DNA of 64,000 nt from NCBI GenBank assembly GCA_022036555.1, contig CM039133.1, forward strand, positions 43,662,718-43,726,717, in the 5' to 3' direction. This document shows positions 11,120 through 23,494 of this stretch, piece by piece. Each line of letters starts with the position of its first letter. Within the stretch, counting starts at the first letter, position 1. A program made the position numbers and the translations under genes. The notes beneath the pieces are model-generated. The model had not been told where the DNA came from and made no database searches. It worked only from the letters and a program-made list of their open reading frames with translations. This DNA is from Microstegium vimineum. Its lineage: Eukaryota; Streptophyta; Magnoliopsida; Poales; Poaceae.

Positions 11120-13771
11120 CTGACATGTGCACACGTGCGTACATGCATACTCCACCGATCGTACAACACGCAAGGCGACATGGTGGCAGAATTATCAGAA
11201 TCCATCATGTAAGCATCTCGTGGCTTAATGATTCAGATCCGCACCTCGATCAAGTATTTAACACACATCATCCTCATGATCATGATCATGCGGTGCAAGG
11301 GATCTGGAAAATTAATGCAAGTCTCAGTCTCAACTGCTGGATCTGGGGAGGTGGGGTCGGTCTGGAAGCTGGGTGACAGGCCCACTGGACTAGGAATAGT
11401 TATTGGAGTCGTCGTACTTGTATGTAGAGTAGAGCCTGGATTATCTATGAGAAAGCCAGCATGTTTGTCTGGCATGCAGCACCATGGTACCTCTGATCCA
11501 TAGGTATTTGTCGTTTATGTTCTTTGAGAAACAACTTTTATTAAATATATATTTGAAAATATTAATATTTATGATACATAATTAGAGTACTCCACACCCG
11601 TCTAAAAAACATGTAATTCTTGATAAAAAAAGTATTGACACTAATAATACAAAATACGAGTAATGTATCATCACATTAATTATGGAATATATTTTATAAT
11701 AAAATAATTTTAGAAACATAAATACTAATACTAGTTGTTGGAAAATTAGACATTAAACTCCCTGTATTCTCTCGCATAAGGTTGTAACGGGAAATGCCAA
11801 CAGACAAATGTTGTTTATAGAATGAATAGATCTGATTGTTGCGTGTAAGGAAACAAATGCCAAAGGACAGACCAAATCTTCCTGTAACGGATCATGAATG
11901 AATACCATTCATTCCCGTAACGAATTCATTTTCCATTCAATCTGTATGTTACTAACTTTTGATCCCATTGGACCAAGTGGCAAAACCACATCACACCGTA
12001 TACATGTGTTTTACCTGTTTAAGTTGAGTCAATTAAAATCAAAAAGTCAATTGAGACGTTTTCATATGAACCTATAATTCATTTAATCATTAAATAGATT
12101 ATATGCGCCGGGCTGATATTACTTAACACTAGTTACTATAAACTTGATTAAAGTTTGGCTAGTTTGAAAAAGCACATTTCTCATAATTATATGTACTTTT
12201 GTGAATAGAGAGTAGTACTAGTATCGTGTCCGTGCGTTGCTACGGGATAATAAAAAAATTATGCTAAAAATATATGGATCGTACAATAATATAACAATAT
12301 TGTAAAATTAAATATAAATGTTAAAGTAACATATCCAAAAAATAAATTATATTTCATAAAATTAACATAGTCACAGATAGCACGGCGTAACAAACTCACA
12401 CATATATGTAAATATTAGTGCCTATCATATGGGTAATATTACATGTTTTGAAAAAACTACCACAAAACCTTAAAATAAAGTATGTTATACTAACCGTATA
12501 AATATATCATTCTACCGCAAACCAATAGAGTATTTATGCCTTAAAAGTGTTCTGTTTTCATTTAATGTGATCTATCATAGAATATATGAGGCAAAAAGAT
12601 CTAGTAGTATTCAAGAAAGTGTGGATTTTTTCTTATATTCAAAAGAGACTCGTACTTTTCCACATATTAGTATCAACGTTTCAAAAGAAAATGCATGCCA
12701 AATCATAACTGGGAGCTTATTTGCAGCAAAGCATTAGTCCCTGCTGTCCACTAATTTCATTTTTTCAAAGAAGCAAAATAAAAGGTACTCTTCAAATGGT
12801 AAATGCTATCACAATATTGCCATGTTTGTCATAAGTAAAATTGATGATTAAACATCTATGAAGTTGAAAAAGGAAGGAAATACCACAAGATTTGGTCGAG
12901 TAGCTAGTACAATTTCAAGAAGAATTCCAGGTCATGCTGCTCATTCTTTCTTGCCCATGTCAGCGACTTCCTCCCCCTTGTTGAGCGCTTTGCTCTCCTC
13001 CCCTTCCCTTCTTCCTTGCACCTCCAATGCAGCGAGTCCTCCTCCCCAGCACCAAAGCTTCCTCCTTCTCTGGCAGCACCGCCCGCCACCTCTTTGGATG
13101 AGGACATGGACGATGTCGTGTTGGGAGTGACTGGCGCTCTGTTGCCCCCACTGGGTGATACTTAATAGTGTAAATAAAACAACCACAATATCTTTCTTTC
13201 ACACATTATGGCATGCCCGTGCTAACGCTACAGCATATTTTGGACATAGAAATTAAAATTACTATGAGAGTGAATATGTTTCTATAGTCAAGCATAGTTC
13301 CTACTATTGAATACACAACTTTCTTAATTCTTTCAACTGGGCCTGCAAAGGTATAATAAACATAGTAACTTTGCAGAGTGTTTCCCAGATTTTTTTCATA
13401 GCAATAAGTAAAACTTAAACTTTCCTATCTATGTTTTTTCATACCACTTTATTCTGCAATTTCAGGACCTCTCCATGTCTATACATTAATGTGAATGCCA
13501 ATTTAGACTTAATTCTTCAGCCACTCAATATGTTGTGGCATCTATTTTCTTCACTTGTTAAAAATGCTTTACCATTAAAAACAAAGATTTACTTCATTTT
13601 CATGCTGCTTATTTCATAAAACAACAGAAGGAAATTATATGCCTCAAAAGAAAAAAAAAACTTTTTGCTAATGTACTTATTTGATGTGAATTGCACTGAT
13701 AGTATGTGAAGAAATATCTGAGCATGAATGTGCTTATAGTGGATATCACTATGAATATCAGAAAAAAGTAC
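11120..13771. other. Spacer with partial repeats; no recognised gene
   Basis: Contents seen: a single Stowaway-like end (ctccacacccgtctaaa, about 11590) without a clear partner; a sequence at about 12212-12245 (actagtatcgtgtccgtgcgttgctacggg) that is a common grass repeat I cannot classify; and a GC-rich patch at 12940-13150 surrounded by AT-rich DNA. The patch has open frames on both strands, none with a recognisable domain. It lies downstream of the CBP60 pseudogene and might be unrelated exon debris. Confidence 0.4.
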
Positions 13772-14920
13772 CTTCCTGAGCGTATCAAGATCACCAAAAG
13801 CATTGTATTGACCAGCTATTGTTGCTCCAACAATCTGACCCAAATAATTGATGTACACCCTAAAGTTCTTGTCTTCAATTAAGTGAGAGTAAAGTGATCT
13901 CCCAGGATCGCATTTCTTAGCATGGTCAATAATAGCTTTCCAGCCAAACGTTGACGCATTACTGAGAATATAGACATATATAAAAAAATAGCCTGTGACA
14001 ACTGACAACAATCAAGATCGAACCATGAGAAAAGGTATGAACAAGACTTTTTTCTTACATTGCACAGAGCTTTCTTATCCTTATAATACAACCTCATTAA
14101 GTCCTCGACTGAAGAAATGCCATTAGCTTCCAATGCCTCATGGAAGACACCACCTTTTCTCTTTTCAGGCGCCAAACTTTATAATCAAACCTTGGAATTT
14201 CACGTTTTCTGTAACCTGTAAACTGTAAATGTAAGAAACACATATGGATCCATGTTTTGAATTTTAAAAGTACAAAACTGAAGGTACAAATTTTAAACTC
14301 AGTTAAGGATTACCTTCTCCGCGGCGGTCCTTAACAGTGAAAGGTTCAGTTACACCTTCTTGAACTCGCTCACCAAGATTATCAAAAAGCTTTACCCCAA
14401 GTCTGAACTTTCGACTCCTTCTGAAGCTAGAGTTATCAATGAAAGTAATGTCATGGAGACAAGCCTCACCATCTTTCAGTTTAACATTCGAGCTTTCCCG
14501 TAAGCACCGGCCCAACTTTGTCACGTGGACGCACTATATGGTCGTCAAACTCGTCAGACGTCCAGCCCTCCCGATTATCCGCATTGAAATCACCATCGAG
14601 AACTACAATCTTGCGATTAGAGGAAAGAAGGCGGGAACAATTGTTATCTTGCTGATTGCTTACAACCATTTTAACCTTGATTTGACCCCTATCCCTTTTT
14701 GTAAATATTTCATCACTCAAGCTACTCATGAAAATGAGTTTGTAGGTTGGAGACAGGTTCTTTTCAACTCTTGCTCTGCAGATTCAATGAACGTGCCATT
14801 AAGATAAGGTTTGCAGTTCATGAGTCTAAGAACACAGGTTTTGGAAGCTTATGATGTTAAAATTACCTAGGAATATTGTTCAAATGGCTCGCAAGTACTT
14901 TTCTTAGCTTTTCCGGTAAC
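13772..14920 (-). pseudogene. CBP60-family calmodulin-binding protein-like pseudogene
   Basis: Four exon-like blocks with GT/AG borders read on the minus strand: 14867-14920, 14314-14775, 14059-14215, 13772-13961. Together they give the CBP60 conserved core: KLIFMSSLSDEIFT, VVLDGDFNADNREGW, EEFD-like DEFDDHIV, KLKDGEACLHDITF, NSSFRRSRKFRLGVKL, VWRLKR, GISSVEDLMRLYYKDKKAL, WKAIIDHAKKC and GQIVGATIAGQY. CBP60 proteins are plant nuclear DNA-binding regulators, several acting in immune signalling; the family usually has about 450-650 residues. Here a one-base excess near 14478-14480 shifts the frame between the TGKL and NVKLKDG blocks. A second shift near 14180 separates VWRLKR from GGVFHEAL. The last exon junction is also out of phase. 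Neither the true N-terminus nor the calmodulin-binding end was found. I call it a pseudogene; sequencing error cannot be excluded. Confidence 0.8.
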
Positions 14921-16129
14921 CTGTAAAACGAAGAGGAGAAAATTCGAGGAGGTTTGGCTGCCGGGGAATCCTCGCCTTGGGCCAGCCCGGTCCCACCTTT
15001 AAGAAGGGAGTAGATGAGCAATAATCCAGCAGTTAGGTAACGTTCATATGAATATGATTACCTGGCTAATGGTGGCCTCTATCGCCTCCACCCTGGTGGT
15101 GTGTTCCTGGGTGTGGCTGCAGCCCCGAATCTCACTGCAAAATGCCAAAATATACGCACATAGGAAACTGGTTCAAAATTCTACCTTGCATATAAAAATT
15201 CGTCCTACATACAGAAAAATTTAAAAAGAAACATTGCAAAGTATTTGGGATCAAGATTAAAGGTGAACAGGTATAAAAAAAGCTAAGAAAGAATAGTAGA
15301 AAATAGGGACATTTAGTGACAGGTAAAAGAAAGAATATATTATAGAAAAGAAGGCTATTTACTGACAGGTCGAACGACCGGCCTCGCCTCTTTAGGGCAT
15401 GTACAACCCACAGATGGGAAGTCGTCTCTAAACGTCTCGAATCTAACATACAAACAGTTATAAAGACAAGCCATACAACGCATAGGCAAAGGATCATTTG
15501 TAAGTTATTTAATACTTTGCATGCAATCAAGATCAATCATGAATACAATTTTGTATACTAATATATTGCCTTCGATGGAATAACATATCAAGATTATGGT
15601 TGATCCATTTATAATCAAGATGAAGTGAATTGTACTATTGCTCAAACAAAAAAGAAAACTTAGGCACATATACTAACATTGAATAACACCAACATAGTAC
15701 TTGCTGAATTTTCAGAAAAATAGCATGAAAATTCAATTCAGACACATGCAGTCTACAGTCTCACCCTCCTGTTTTTTATTTTCTGCTCAAATCAGATGAA
15801 ACATAAGCGATAGCTAGAACAGTCTACCAGCACATCTTTTACTCTTCCTCACGCTAAGCACCAGAAAGGTACAACCAACCTCGAGCAAGCAATTTACTTG
15901 TTTGGTCAAAATTTCAGAGTGCAGACTCAAGCAAAATTCAGTGGTATACACAAGTAGATGCAGGATCAAGCTGCATACACAAAAATCAGCCAAAAAAAAA
16001 ATTCAGAGTGTATAAAACATGCAAAAAGTGTGATTTTGGTGTATATACAACTGAACACAAAATTGTCATTGCTGAGCATTTTCATTGGTTAGAAGAGTGC
16101 TCGAGTTGCAATAGCCAATAGGTCACCCG
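14921..16129. other. Region upstream of the CBP60 pseudogene; one possible exon
   Basis: On the minus strand, 15062-15134 has AG/GT borders and reads EIRGCSHTQEHTTRVEAIEA-type sequence. Its phase does not fit the next exon, so it is only a weak candidate for an upstream exon. The remainder is AT-rich with no recognised feature. Confidence 0.3.
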
Positions 16130-16347
16130 CATGGCTCCGGTGGCCGGGAAGGAGCTAGTCCGTCAGCCCGTGGTGGGATGGAGCTGGCCCGTGCGTTTCC
16201 CGACAACAGGCCGGAGGTCGCCATGCGCAGCTCGCGGCGTGACTGGGGTTGCCGCGCGTAGCCTACGGCGCGGCGGAGCTCGACTGCGCTGCTCGCGGCG
16301 ACAGGGGCGCGCGCGGGATCTGGATCCTTCCTCTAGTCGAGAAGACG
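16130..16347 (-). other. GC-rich fragment cut by the CACTA element (left part)
   Basis: A GC-rich minus-strand frame rich in Arg and Ala runs here and continues at 18483 once the CACTA element and one ACG copy are removed (AASDEAALQES on the right, SRLEEGSRSRARP on the left). It could be a first exon or 5' region of the CBP60-like gene, which lies in the same orientation, or an unrelated GC-rich leader. No domain is recognisable. Confidence 0.3.
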
Positions 16348-17216
16348 CACTACTACAAAATCTACAATTAGTGCCCTTCAGTGACGGTTTTTGAACTGGC
16401 AGCAAGCATCACTGTCGGTTCGTATTACAAACCGGCAGTGATATCATCACTGCCGGTTCATTTAACCAACTGACAGTGAATGTAGTATATCACTGTCGGT
16501 TCTAAGTGATCCGGCAGTGATTTAATTTTTATAATTTACATTTATTATAGAAACCATCAACATTTATATTACAGAAATTCATAGATATGTCTTAAACTTA
16601 TTGTACATTACAATAGTTCAACGATTTAGTACTATCAATTGGGAGAAGTATAAGTCACCTATCTTGTAACCAATAATCTCATCGATGAACAACAATGTAT
16701 TAAATAGTACACTTTCGAGCACATGGTGTACTAACTACGTTTAACGGTGGTCAAGTAGTTGGTGGGTCTCTCTTTTTAGTCGCAACCAACTTTGCTTGAA
16801 AGCCTGCAGTAGTTAGTGTTGGCTCTTCATCAGCATATTGTCAGTCATAACCCAATACATCCATTACTTGGTTCAGAATGGCTTCAAAACTACACCCTGC
16901 GTATGTCATGTCATACTCCTCTACCTATAAGTATTGGCACAAGGTAGTGTTAATTATAAGAGCAATATTGACAACATACAAGAACAAATCTAGGTATAAG
17001 CTATGAGTCTTTGACTTACCATTGGTGAGTTCTGAGTCATTCGTGCATTGAACCCTCGAAGCTTATGATACATGTTGTGATTAATACCTTGAATCTTCAC
17101 TGATGACAGAGTAGGAAGTGTGATCCCATTTCTTGAGAGAGTTACAACACAAGCAATGACAACATATTTAATAGCAAGACCACGTTGGGCTGTTTTTATT
17201 CCCACCTCTGAGATTT

Positions 17217-17300
17217 TTAACACATTGCGTCCGCCAACACCACCGCGGCCACGACCACTACCACGACCACGACCACGACCATGACCATGACCACGATCCA
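17217..17300. repeat. Cacgac/ccatgac simple repeat inside the CACTA element
   Basis: Imperfect tandem copies of cacgac and catgac. Translated, they give the low-complexity GRGRG frame on the minus strand. Not evidence of a gene. Confidence 0.8.
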
Positions 17301-17654
17301 TCCGGCAATTGAAAATGAAATACGACATTGAAGTTTTGAACCATTGTTTACACGATTAATCTGAACATCCACATTGTCAACACCAAAATAGACGAGTGTT
17401 CCTTTAAGCCAAACAATTGGATCAATCATCTACATTACATATAAGACATGTTAATTAACTTGGATGATCTAGTCGTACATATGAAACATATTTTGACTAA
17501 CTTACTATGTTTGGAAAATTCCGCGGGGCTACCGGGAATACCGGATCGAAACCCATCCAAGTACAATAACCATTCCAACCAATTTTCTCCGGTGGTGGGA
17601 GATTACGACGTCCAGCCATCTATATATTAAATCACATATACTCAGATTATATTT

Positions 17655-17990
17655 CATCTCTATCTATCTATCTATCTATCTATCTCTACCTATCTATCTA
17701 TATCTATATTAAATTTTCATATCACATATCAAATAGCATATACTAAGATGAAATATCCCCCTCTATCTCTCTATCTATCTATCTCTCTATTTATCTTTCT
17801 CTATATATCTATCTATTATCTATATTAAATTTCATATCACATATCAAATAGCATATACTAAGATTATCTATCCCTCTCTATCTATCTCTCTATCTATCTT
17901 TCTCTACTTATCTATCTATCTCTCTATCTATCTTTCTCTACTTATCTATATATTATCCATATTAAATTTCATATAATATATCAAATAACA
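17655..17990. repeat. TATC microsatellite within a higher-order tandem repeat
   Basis: Tracts of tatc/tctc units are interspersed with at least three copies of a longer block containing attaaatttcatatcacat and caaatagcatatactaag. This makes a tandem array with a unit of roughly 115-125 bp inside the CACTA element. Confidence 0.75.
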
Positions 17991-18482
17991 TCTCAAATAA
18001 GCATTTCGTCGAACACCATGGTACCGTGGAGGGAGGTGGATGGGGGTCCACGGTGCTTGGCGTCGTGGAGGAAGGTCCGCGGCGCTTTTGGTACCGTGAC
18101 GATGACGGTGGCGTGGAGCGTCGTCCTCTTGCGGCCTTCACGCGGCGGCGTGGAGAGCGAGGCGCGGCGGCGGTGGCGTGGAGCGGCGGCTGAGTGGGCA
18201 CTGGTGCGCGTCTGAACATTTCGGAGCACGTCATTGCCTGCTTAAATAAAAACCTAGCTGAATCTCCTTATCACTGTCGGTTCGTGGCTTGAACCGGCAG
18301 TGATACGGCAGAGAGGCATCACTGCCGGTTCAAGCCACGAACCGGCAGTGATGTTGAAATTCACTGTCGGTTCTGCCCAGCCCCCGATAATTGAGGGTCT
18401 GTCAGAGATAGAACCGGCGGTGAAGAGTTATCACTGCCGGCCCAAATACAACCGGTAGTGATGGACCGATTCTGTAGTAGTG

Positions 18483-18640
18483 ACGACTCCTGCAACGCTG
18501 CTTCATCCGAGGCGGCGGCAAAGGCGGTTGCGTTGGCCGCTTTCCGCCTCTGCCACCACCAACCAGCATCCCCAAGGCGGCGCAGAGACATTGGGGATTT
18601 CGCACCGGTAGGCTGCATATGGGAGGAGGTGTGGTGATTG
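18483..18640 (-). other. GC-rich fragment cut by the CACTA element (right part)
   Basis: This continues the minus-strand GC-rich frame from 16130-16347. Upstream of it on the minus strand nothing clearly resembles a promoter. Confidence 0.3.
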
Positions 18641-21600
18641 ACCGTGATTGACGTTGTTTCCATCCGAGGAGCGGATCGCACGGGCGGGGATTTGGCAGAC
18701 CCAAACAAAGGTCGCACGTGTGGTGACGGCAGACCCAAAGCCAAAGGTCACACCAAACGATCTTAGTTTTGTTCTTTTTAGTTGTGGGATATGGGAGATA
18801 TATACCAACACCAGAGACGTAGAGTACGGGACTACGGGTTGCCTGTAGCCAAACGGACAGATCAGAGCGTGTGCGTGCCCGGCCCACACGCGCGTGCGCA
18901 TTTTCGACCAAGAAAACCAGAGAGATGGACGGTGTCGTGCGGTCGGACGAACAGTGACAAACAGCCGACGACACGGATGGAGATGGATGCGGATGCCAAC
19001 GGAGAGGGAGACCAGCCGGAGGCCACACCTGCTGTTGCTGCTGGCTTCGATTGGACTCGACGGCGGACGGATGGGGATGGATGCGGCCTACTGCTACTGC
19101 CGGGCTGCTGGTAGGTCAGCACCATGCATGCGATCCATCGCGAGACAACCTCTGACCAGCGGCGCATCGCCTTCCACCCCGTCGTCGCGGTGGCGCTACT
19201 GATAGGCCCGCCCGCCTCAAGCTAACTAGCTCGATCTGGCCGCCGTGCAGGTGCAGTTCAGGGTGTTTTGTCTCAACGTAACTCGGTGTTTGGTCGTTGG
19301 AGCATCAGTACCTGACGGCGGCACCAGGCAAGTCCACCGACAGTCAGGCCACCCAACTCTCTCCGTGGCCACAAGCCTCTCTCTCTCTGATCACAGGGAA
19401 AAAAAAGTAAGACAACCAAAATCATGTCACCGATCGATAACACTACTTTAGTACTTTTGGTCTATGCGTGCCTTGTCGCCGATCGGTTTTTTATTTTCCT
19501 TCCTTTGTAGTACCATTAAATTGCTCTAGCTATATATAGCTAGTTCACGTTGAAATTGGCACCTGCACGGTAATAAACTAAAGTTATTTTTTCCCTACGT
19601 ACTCCCTCAGTCTCACACAAGAGTCTACTTATTCTTACTTCCAAAATCAATCATTTTTAGGTTTACTAAAATATACAAAAAAATGTTTTATGGTGTATAA
19701 TAAACATCACCTAAAAAAATAAAAAAGTAAGTCATAAAAATGATTAAAATAAAAAATTGAGTAAAATGAAAATGTCTACATAAGATAGAACAAAAAACTT
19801 GAAAATTAAAATGATATAAAGAAAATAATTAATTAGAGTACAAAATAAAATACAAAAAATATAAGTTAAATAAAAAAGAATAAAATACCACATATATAAA
19901 ACAAAAAAAGAAAAGGGAAAGGAAAAGAGATGAACGAGAGGAAAAAAATATTAGAGAAAAATAAAGAATATGTTGGCCAGCTAGCTAGCTAGTACCATAT
20001 AGTGAATCCAAACATGACCTAAGCAGAGCATTAATTAATTGAAAAACAGGCACAAGCTAGCACAAATCGTTATTTGTGTGCATGTCACAAGTTCAATTTC
20101 TAGAAAAATACATGCCGCCGCGTTTGTATCTCCAAATAAATTTATAAAGAAAACTAGATTTAAAGATATTTTACTAATTATATACCATAAATATTAATAT
20201 AATGTTTTTTAATATATACTTAGTTAAACTCGTTGCATGCACGCATCTGTTTTCTTGTGTCGATCAGCTCCCTGAGTATGGTTGCAGGTTGCGTAGGGTC
20301 GCATGCACACGCATCTCCTCCTGCCGTCAATTCTGCACCCATGAATACGTACATTGAGAAACGCACGCCATGGTTTAGGCCCTCCCTGCAGGCTGCCTGC
20401 GCATGTTCTGTGCCTCCTCTTCCCTACACTCTGTGTGACGCTGCTGCAAGCGACGTAAGCGCCTATATATAATAAGCTCATTCTGGGCCGGGAGAAGAAG
20501 AAAAAAAAAACCAATGCCAAACATCGCTTTTGTTATTTGCTATTGCTACTCACTGCATCGATGAAAGAATAGATTTCTAGAGTTGTTCTAAGTTAAACTT
20601 TTGAATTTTGATCAACTTTTTAGAAAAAAAAAACATTAAAAGTTATGATATCAAATTAGTATTATTATATTTATCATAGATCATATCAAGGTGCTCATTT
20701 TAAGTTATAGATGTTATACTTTTTTATAAAATTAATCAATATTAAAAAGTTTGACTGACACAGATTCTAAGAATTAATTATTTTAGAGACAGAGGGAGTA
20801 CTACAGTACTATGTTCCCTCGGATCCATCACTGAATAATCATCGTTGGTTAATGTGTGTGTCACAAATTTAATTAGTAGAAAATACATACAACATTGTTA
20901 TCTCTAATTTTTTTTAAAAAAATAGATTCAAAATTTTTTACAATTATACCAATTATATATGATAAATATTATAATTTTTAATTAATATATATTTAGTTAA
21001 AATTATTTCTCGAAGAACGCAAACGACACGTATTTAGGTGACACATGTTTAGACACACAGAGAATGCACGAATGTCTATCCCAAAACCAAAAGGACCCAC
21101 CTTTTCACTCAATATAAAGACCACAAGCAAACGCCCTGTACATGCGTGATTGCGTCTAAATTAGTACAGTAGGTCATAAATTTCGTCTTTGTGATATGGA
21201 AGGAACAGTATGTGCCTGATAAGCTACAGATGACGGATCGATGGAGACGGTTGAATGGTATGGTATGGAGTGAGCCAATTTATCAAAAAAAGGTCTTAAA
21301 AAAAGGAACGATGGCAGTACCCTTCTGGAAATACAACTTTTTAGCTATGCAAGGACGGACCACCGAAGATACGGCTACCGACATGCATGCATGCGTACGC
21401 AGAGCTCCAATTCGGTGCCAATAAAAGTTGCGGTGCACAAGAATGCAGTACAGCAGTAGTACTGTGACGCTTAATTTGGCGGTGGCTATAGGACGTCCAC
21501 AGTGTGGAGACCCGGGCCGGGGCTAATATGAGCTCCACAGATGAAAGTACTTCATTTGGTATTTTGCTCCCAATGTATAGAACCCACCTCGCGTCTATAA

Positions 21601-21899
21601 CCGGACCCACACACAAGAAAAAAAACGAGACGGACTTTTCTTCCGGCAATCTCTTCCTCCTCCTGCTTTCTCCATTCTTGTGCCGACCAAATCCATCGAT
21701 CTTTTCCCTCGTGCCGCACCCCTTCCCATTCGCCGTCGCGTCTCCCTGGAGCAGCGTCGCCGTTTCCCTTGTGCAGCACCCCTTCTCATCCGCCGCCGTG
21801 TCGTCTCCCTCGTGCAGTGCCCCCTCCCTCATCAGCCGTCGCCCCATCTCCCTCGTGCGCCGCCCGCCTTCCGCTCGTCACACGCCGCCACCTCGTCTT
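18641..21899. other. Spacer with partial MITE ends; no recognised gene
   Basis: Two single Stowaway-like ends are visible: tactccctcagtctc at about 19609 and agacagagggagtac at about 20788, each without a clear partner. The 19610-20000 and 20580-21000 stretches are extremely AT-rich. A proline/serine-coding CT-rich segment precedes the ankyrin fragment at 21640-21900. No RNA gene seen. Confidence 0.4.
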
Positions 21900-22830
21900 C
21901 GTCATGCGCCGCCCGATCTGGCGGCCAGGCAGAGGATCCTCGCGGAGGTTGACCCGACGCTAGTCGCCGATATGGCGTCCAGGCAGAACCAGGATGGCGA
22001 GACGCCGCCGATAAGGGGCACGCCGAGGTCGTGCGCGAGATTATCAAGGTCTCTGATGTGCAGACGGCCGGCATCAAGGCCGACAATACCTTTGATGTGT
22101 TCCACATCGCCGCCAAGCGGGCCATCTTGGTAAATTGTTCGTATTCTTTTTGCTGATCGCCAGAGTCGAGAAAAAAAACTACAGTATAATTTTGTGGTCT
22201 GCTCTGTAATCTGTTCAGCCTTTGATTTTTTGCGATATATATAGTCAATGGATTGATGATTAGGGGTTTATGGAATGGGGTTAGAATTTTGTCTGTTGAG
22301 ACTGTCCAATTGATTATTGACCTTTTCATACATGTGATTGTCTAATACTAGCAACACGAATGTGCTGATCTGATTGACTAAAAAAAATGCAAGCGTTCGT
22401 TTGAAGAATGATTTATTCAACAATTTTTGTTGGATCCACAGAACCAATAAGGCAGTCACAACTTTATCTTTGTTTCCAATATTGACTGAGAAAAAAGCAT
22501 CAATCCTTTTTTGTCCCCCTCTGTGTTTGTTCTCAATAGGAATTTATAATTGGATCTATACTAAGTTGCTAGTATTCCTTTGTGCATGTTGATGATGTGA
22601 CTATTGGTTAGCTGATCTTATCCCACTCTGTTTCGCTACTAATAATAACCTTCTCCCATTTCTTGGTTATTTTGTAGAGGTTCTGAAGGAGATGCTGCAG
22701 GCTCTTCCTGCTCTTGCTATGACAACAAATTCTGTAAATGCCACTGCTGCAATTCAGGGTCATGTTGATATTGTCAATCTCCTGCTGGAAACTGATGCTA
22801 GCCTTGCCGTGCTTGGACGACGCAACATGG
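21900..22830 (+). pseudogene. Ankyrin-repeat protein gene fragment (ITN1-like)
   Basis: The first block, about 21915-22131, reads RILAEVDPTLVADMA, QNQDGETP and then, after a frame change, ADKGHAEVVREIIKV and VQTAGIKADNTFDVFHIAAK. It ends at a gtaaat donor. The second block, from the AG at about 22678, reads VLKEMLQALPALAMTTNSV and AAIQGHVDIVNLLLETDASL. These are consecutive ankyrin repeats of the plant membrane-associated ankyrin family that includes ITN1. About 13 bp appear to be missing after GETP (frameshift near 22008), and a residue trio usual between NATA and AAIQGH is absent. The frame ends soon after 22830, with no downstream repeats or PGG/transmembrane domain. Confidence 0.7.
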
Positions 22831-23012
22831 TTTGTCTCTCCCCATCTAATAATAGATTTGGTATTGTGCGATAGTAGCTCTGGGCATTGCATTATTGTTT
22901 TGGTCTAACATTTAACTGAAGTTACAAATACAACTCTCCATTCATTTAGTTTTACAACAACAATAAAAAAAATAACAAGATACATGCAAACGACATCTAC
23001 AAATTACATGTT
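22831..23012. other. Short spacer between the ankyrin fragment and the Harbinger remnant
   Basis: AT-rich, non-coding. A terminal repeat of the Harbinger element could lie here, but I could not identify one. Confidence 0.3.
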
Positions 23013-23204
23013 CTAAGGTTGCTGACCACCAAATTTTTTCCATATATGTTCCACTAGATCTGCCCGCAGACGTTTATGTGTGTCTCTGTCATGAATCATA
23101 TCATTGATCTCTAGAATTCTGGTAAATCCATGAATTGGTCCGTGGTCAAGTCCTTCAATTGGTCTAGCAGCTTGACCCTCTTCATATGTGGTGTCCAGAT
23201 GCAA
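23013..23204 (-). pseudogene. PIF/Harbinger transposase, C-terminal remnant
   Basis: The minus-strand frame ends in RILEINDMIHDRDTHKRLRA followed by DLVEHIWKKFG, the pattern at the C-terminus of PIF/Harbinger DDE transposases (a THxxLxxDLVEHxW-type motif). Nothing of the catalytic DDE core is found upstream; only about 60 residues survive. It lies downstream of, and in the same orientation as, the Myb/SANT-like accessory gene at 23495-25547, consistent with one internally deleted element. Confidence 0.6.
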
Positions 23205-23494
23205 CTGATATGAGTCTCTCTCATCCTAAACTATCATATTATGCAGAAACAGGTACAACCATAAATTGACATTACCAAATTCATAATACATAATACATAA
23301 TGGAAAATAATAGTAGTGCCACATACGAGTACATTTACTACAACACATACAGTACATTTGAATCCATAATACATAATGACACATAATTTACTAAGACACA
23401 CAGTACACGCTAATACATAATGGTAGTGCCACATGCATTTACTACCACACATATAGTAGACACTAATACATATAGCACACAATAACACATCTGC
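23205..23494. repeat. Short imperfect repeats of aatacataatg-type sequence
   Basis: Motifs aatacataatg, agtgccacat and cacatacagtac recur several times between the two Harbinger coding remnants. The stretch is non-coding. Confidence 0.55.

Larger units (their letters stand above)
16348..18482. mobile_element. CACTA transposon, complete, non-autonomous
   Basis: It starts CACTACTACAAAATC and ends GATTCTGTAGTAGTG, inverted repeats of the CACTA superfamily. The 3-bp target duplication is perfect: ACG at 16345-16347 and 18483-18485. Sub-terminal arrays of tcactgccggttc / aaccggcagtga fill about 16380-16520 and 18265-18475, in both orientations. At 2135 bp it is far shorter than autonomous elements, and no TNP2-type transposase is visible. 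A minus-strand glycine/arginine-rich frame at about 17217-17290 comes from a simple repeat. It belongs to the same family as the end at 1-325. Confidence 0.95.

Noticed and set aside
12858..13202. Extra exon of the CBP60 gene
   Set aside because: The GC-rich patch has open minus-strand frames, but the sequence does not resemble the CBP60 C-terminus and phases could not be linked.
17217..17429. Glycine/arginine-rich or valine-rich proteins on the minus strand
   Set aside because: They are translations of a simple cacgac repeat inside the CACTA element.
18402..19028. Minus-strand frame of 208 codons as a gene
   Set aside because: It runs across the CACTA boundary and its start lies in unrelated sequence. 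No domain or splice support.
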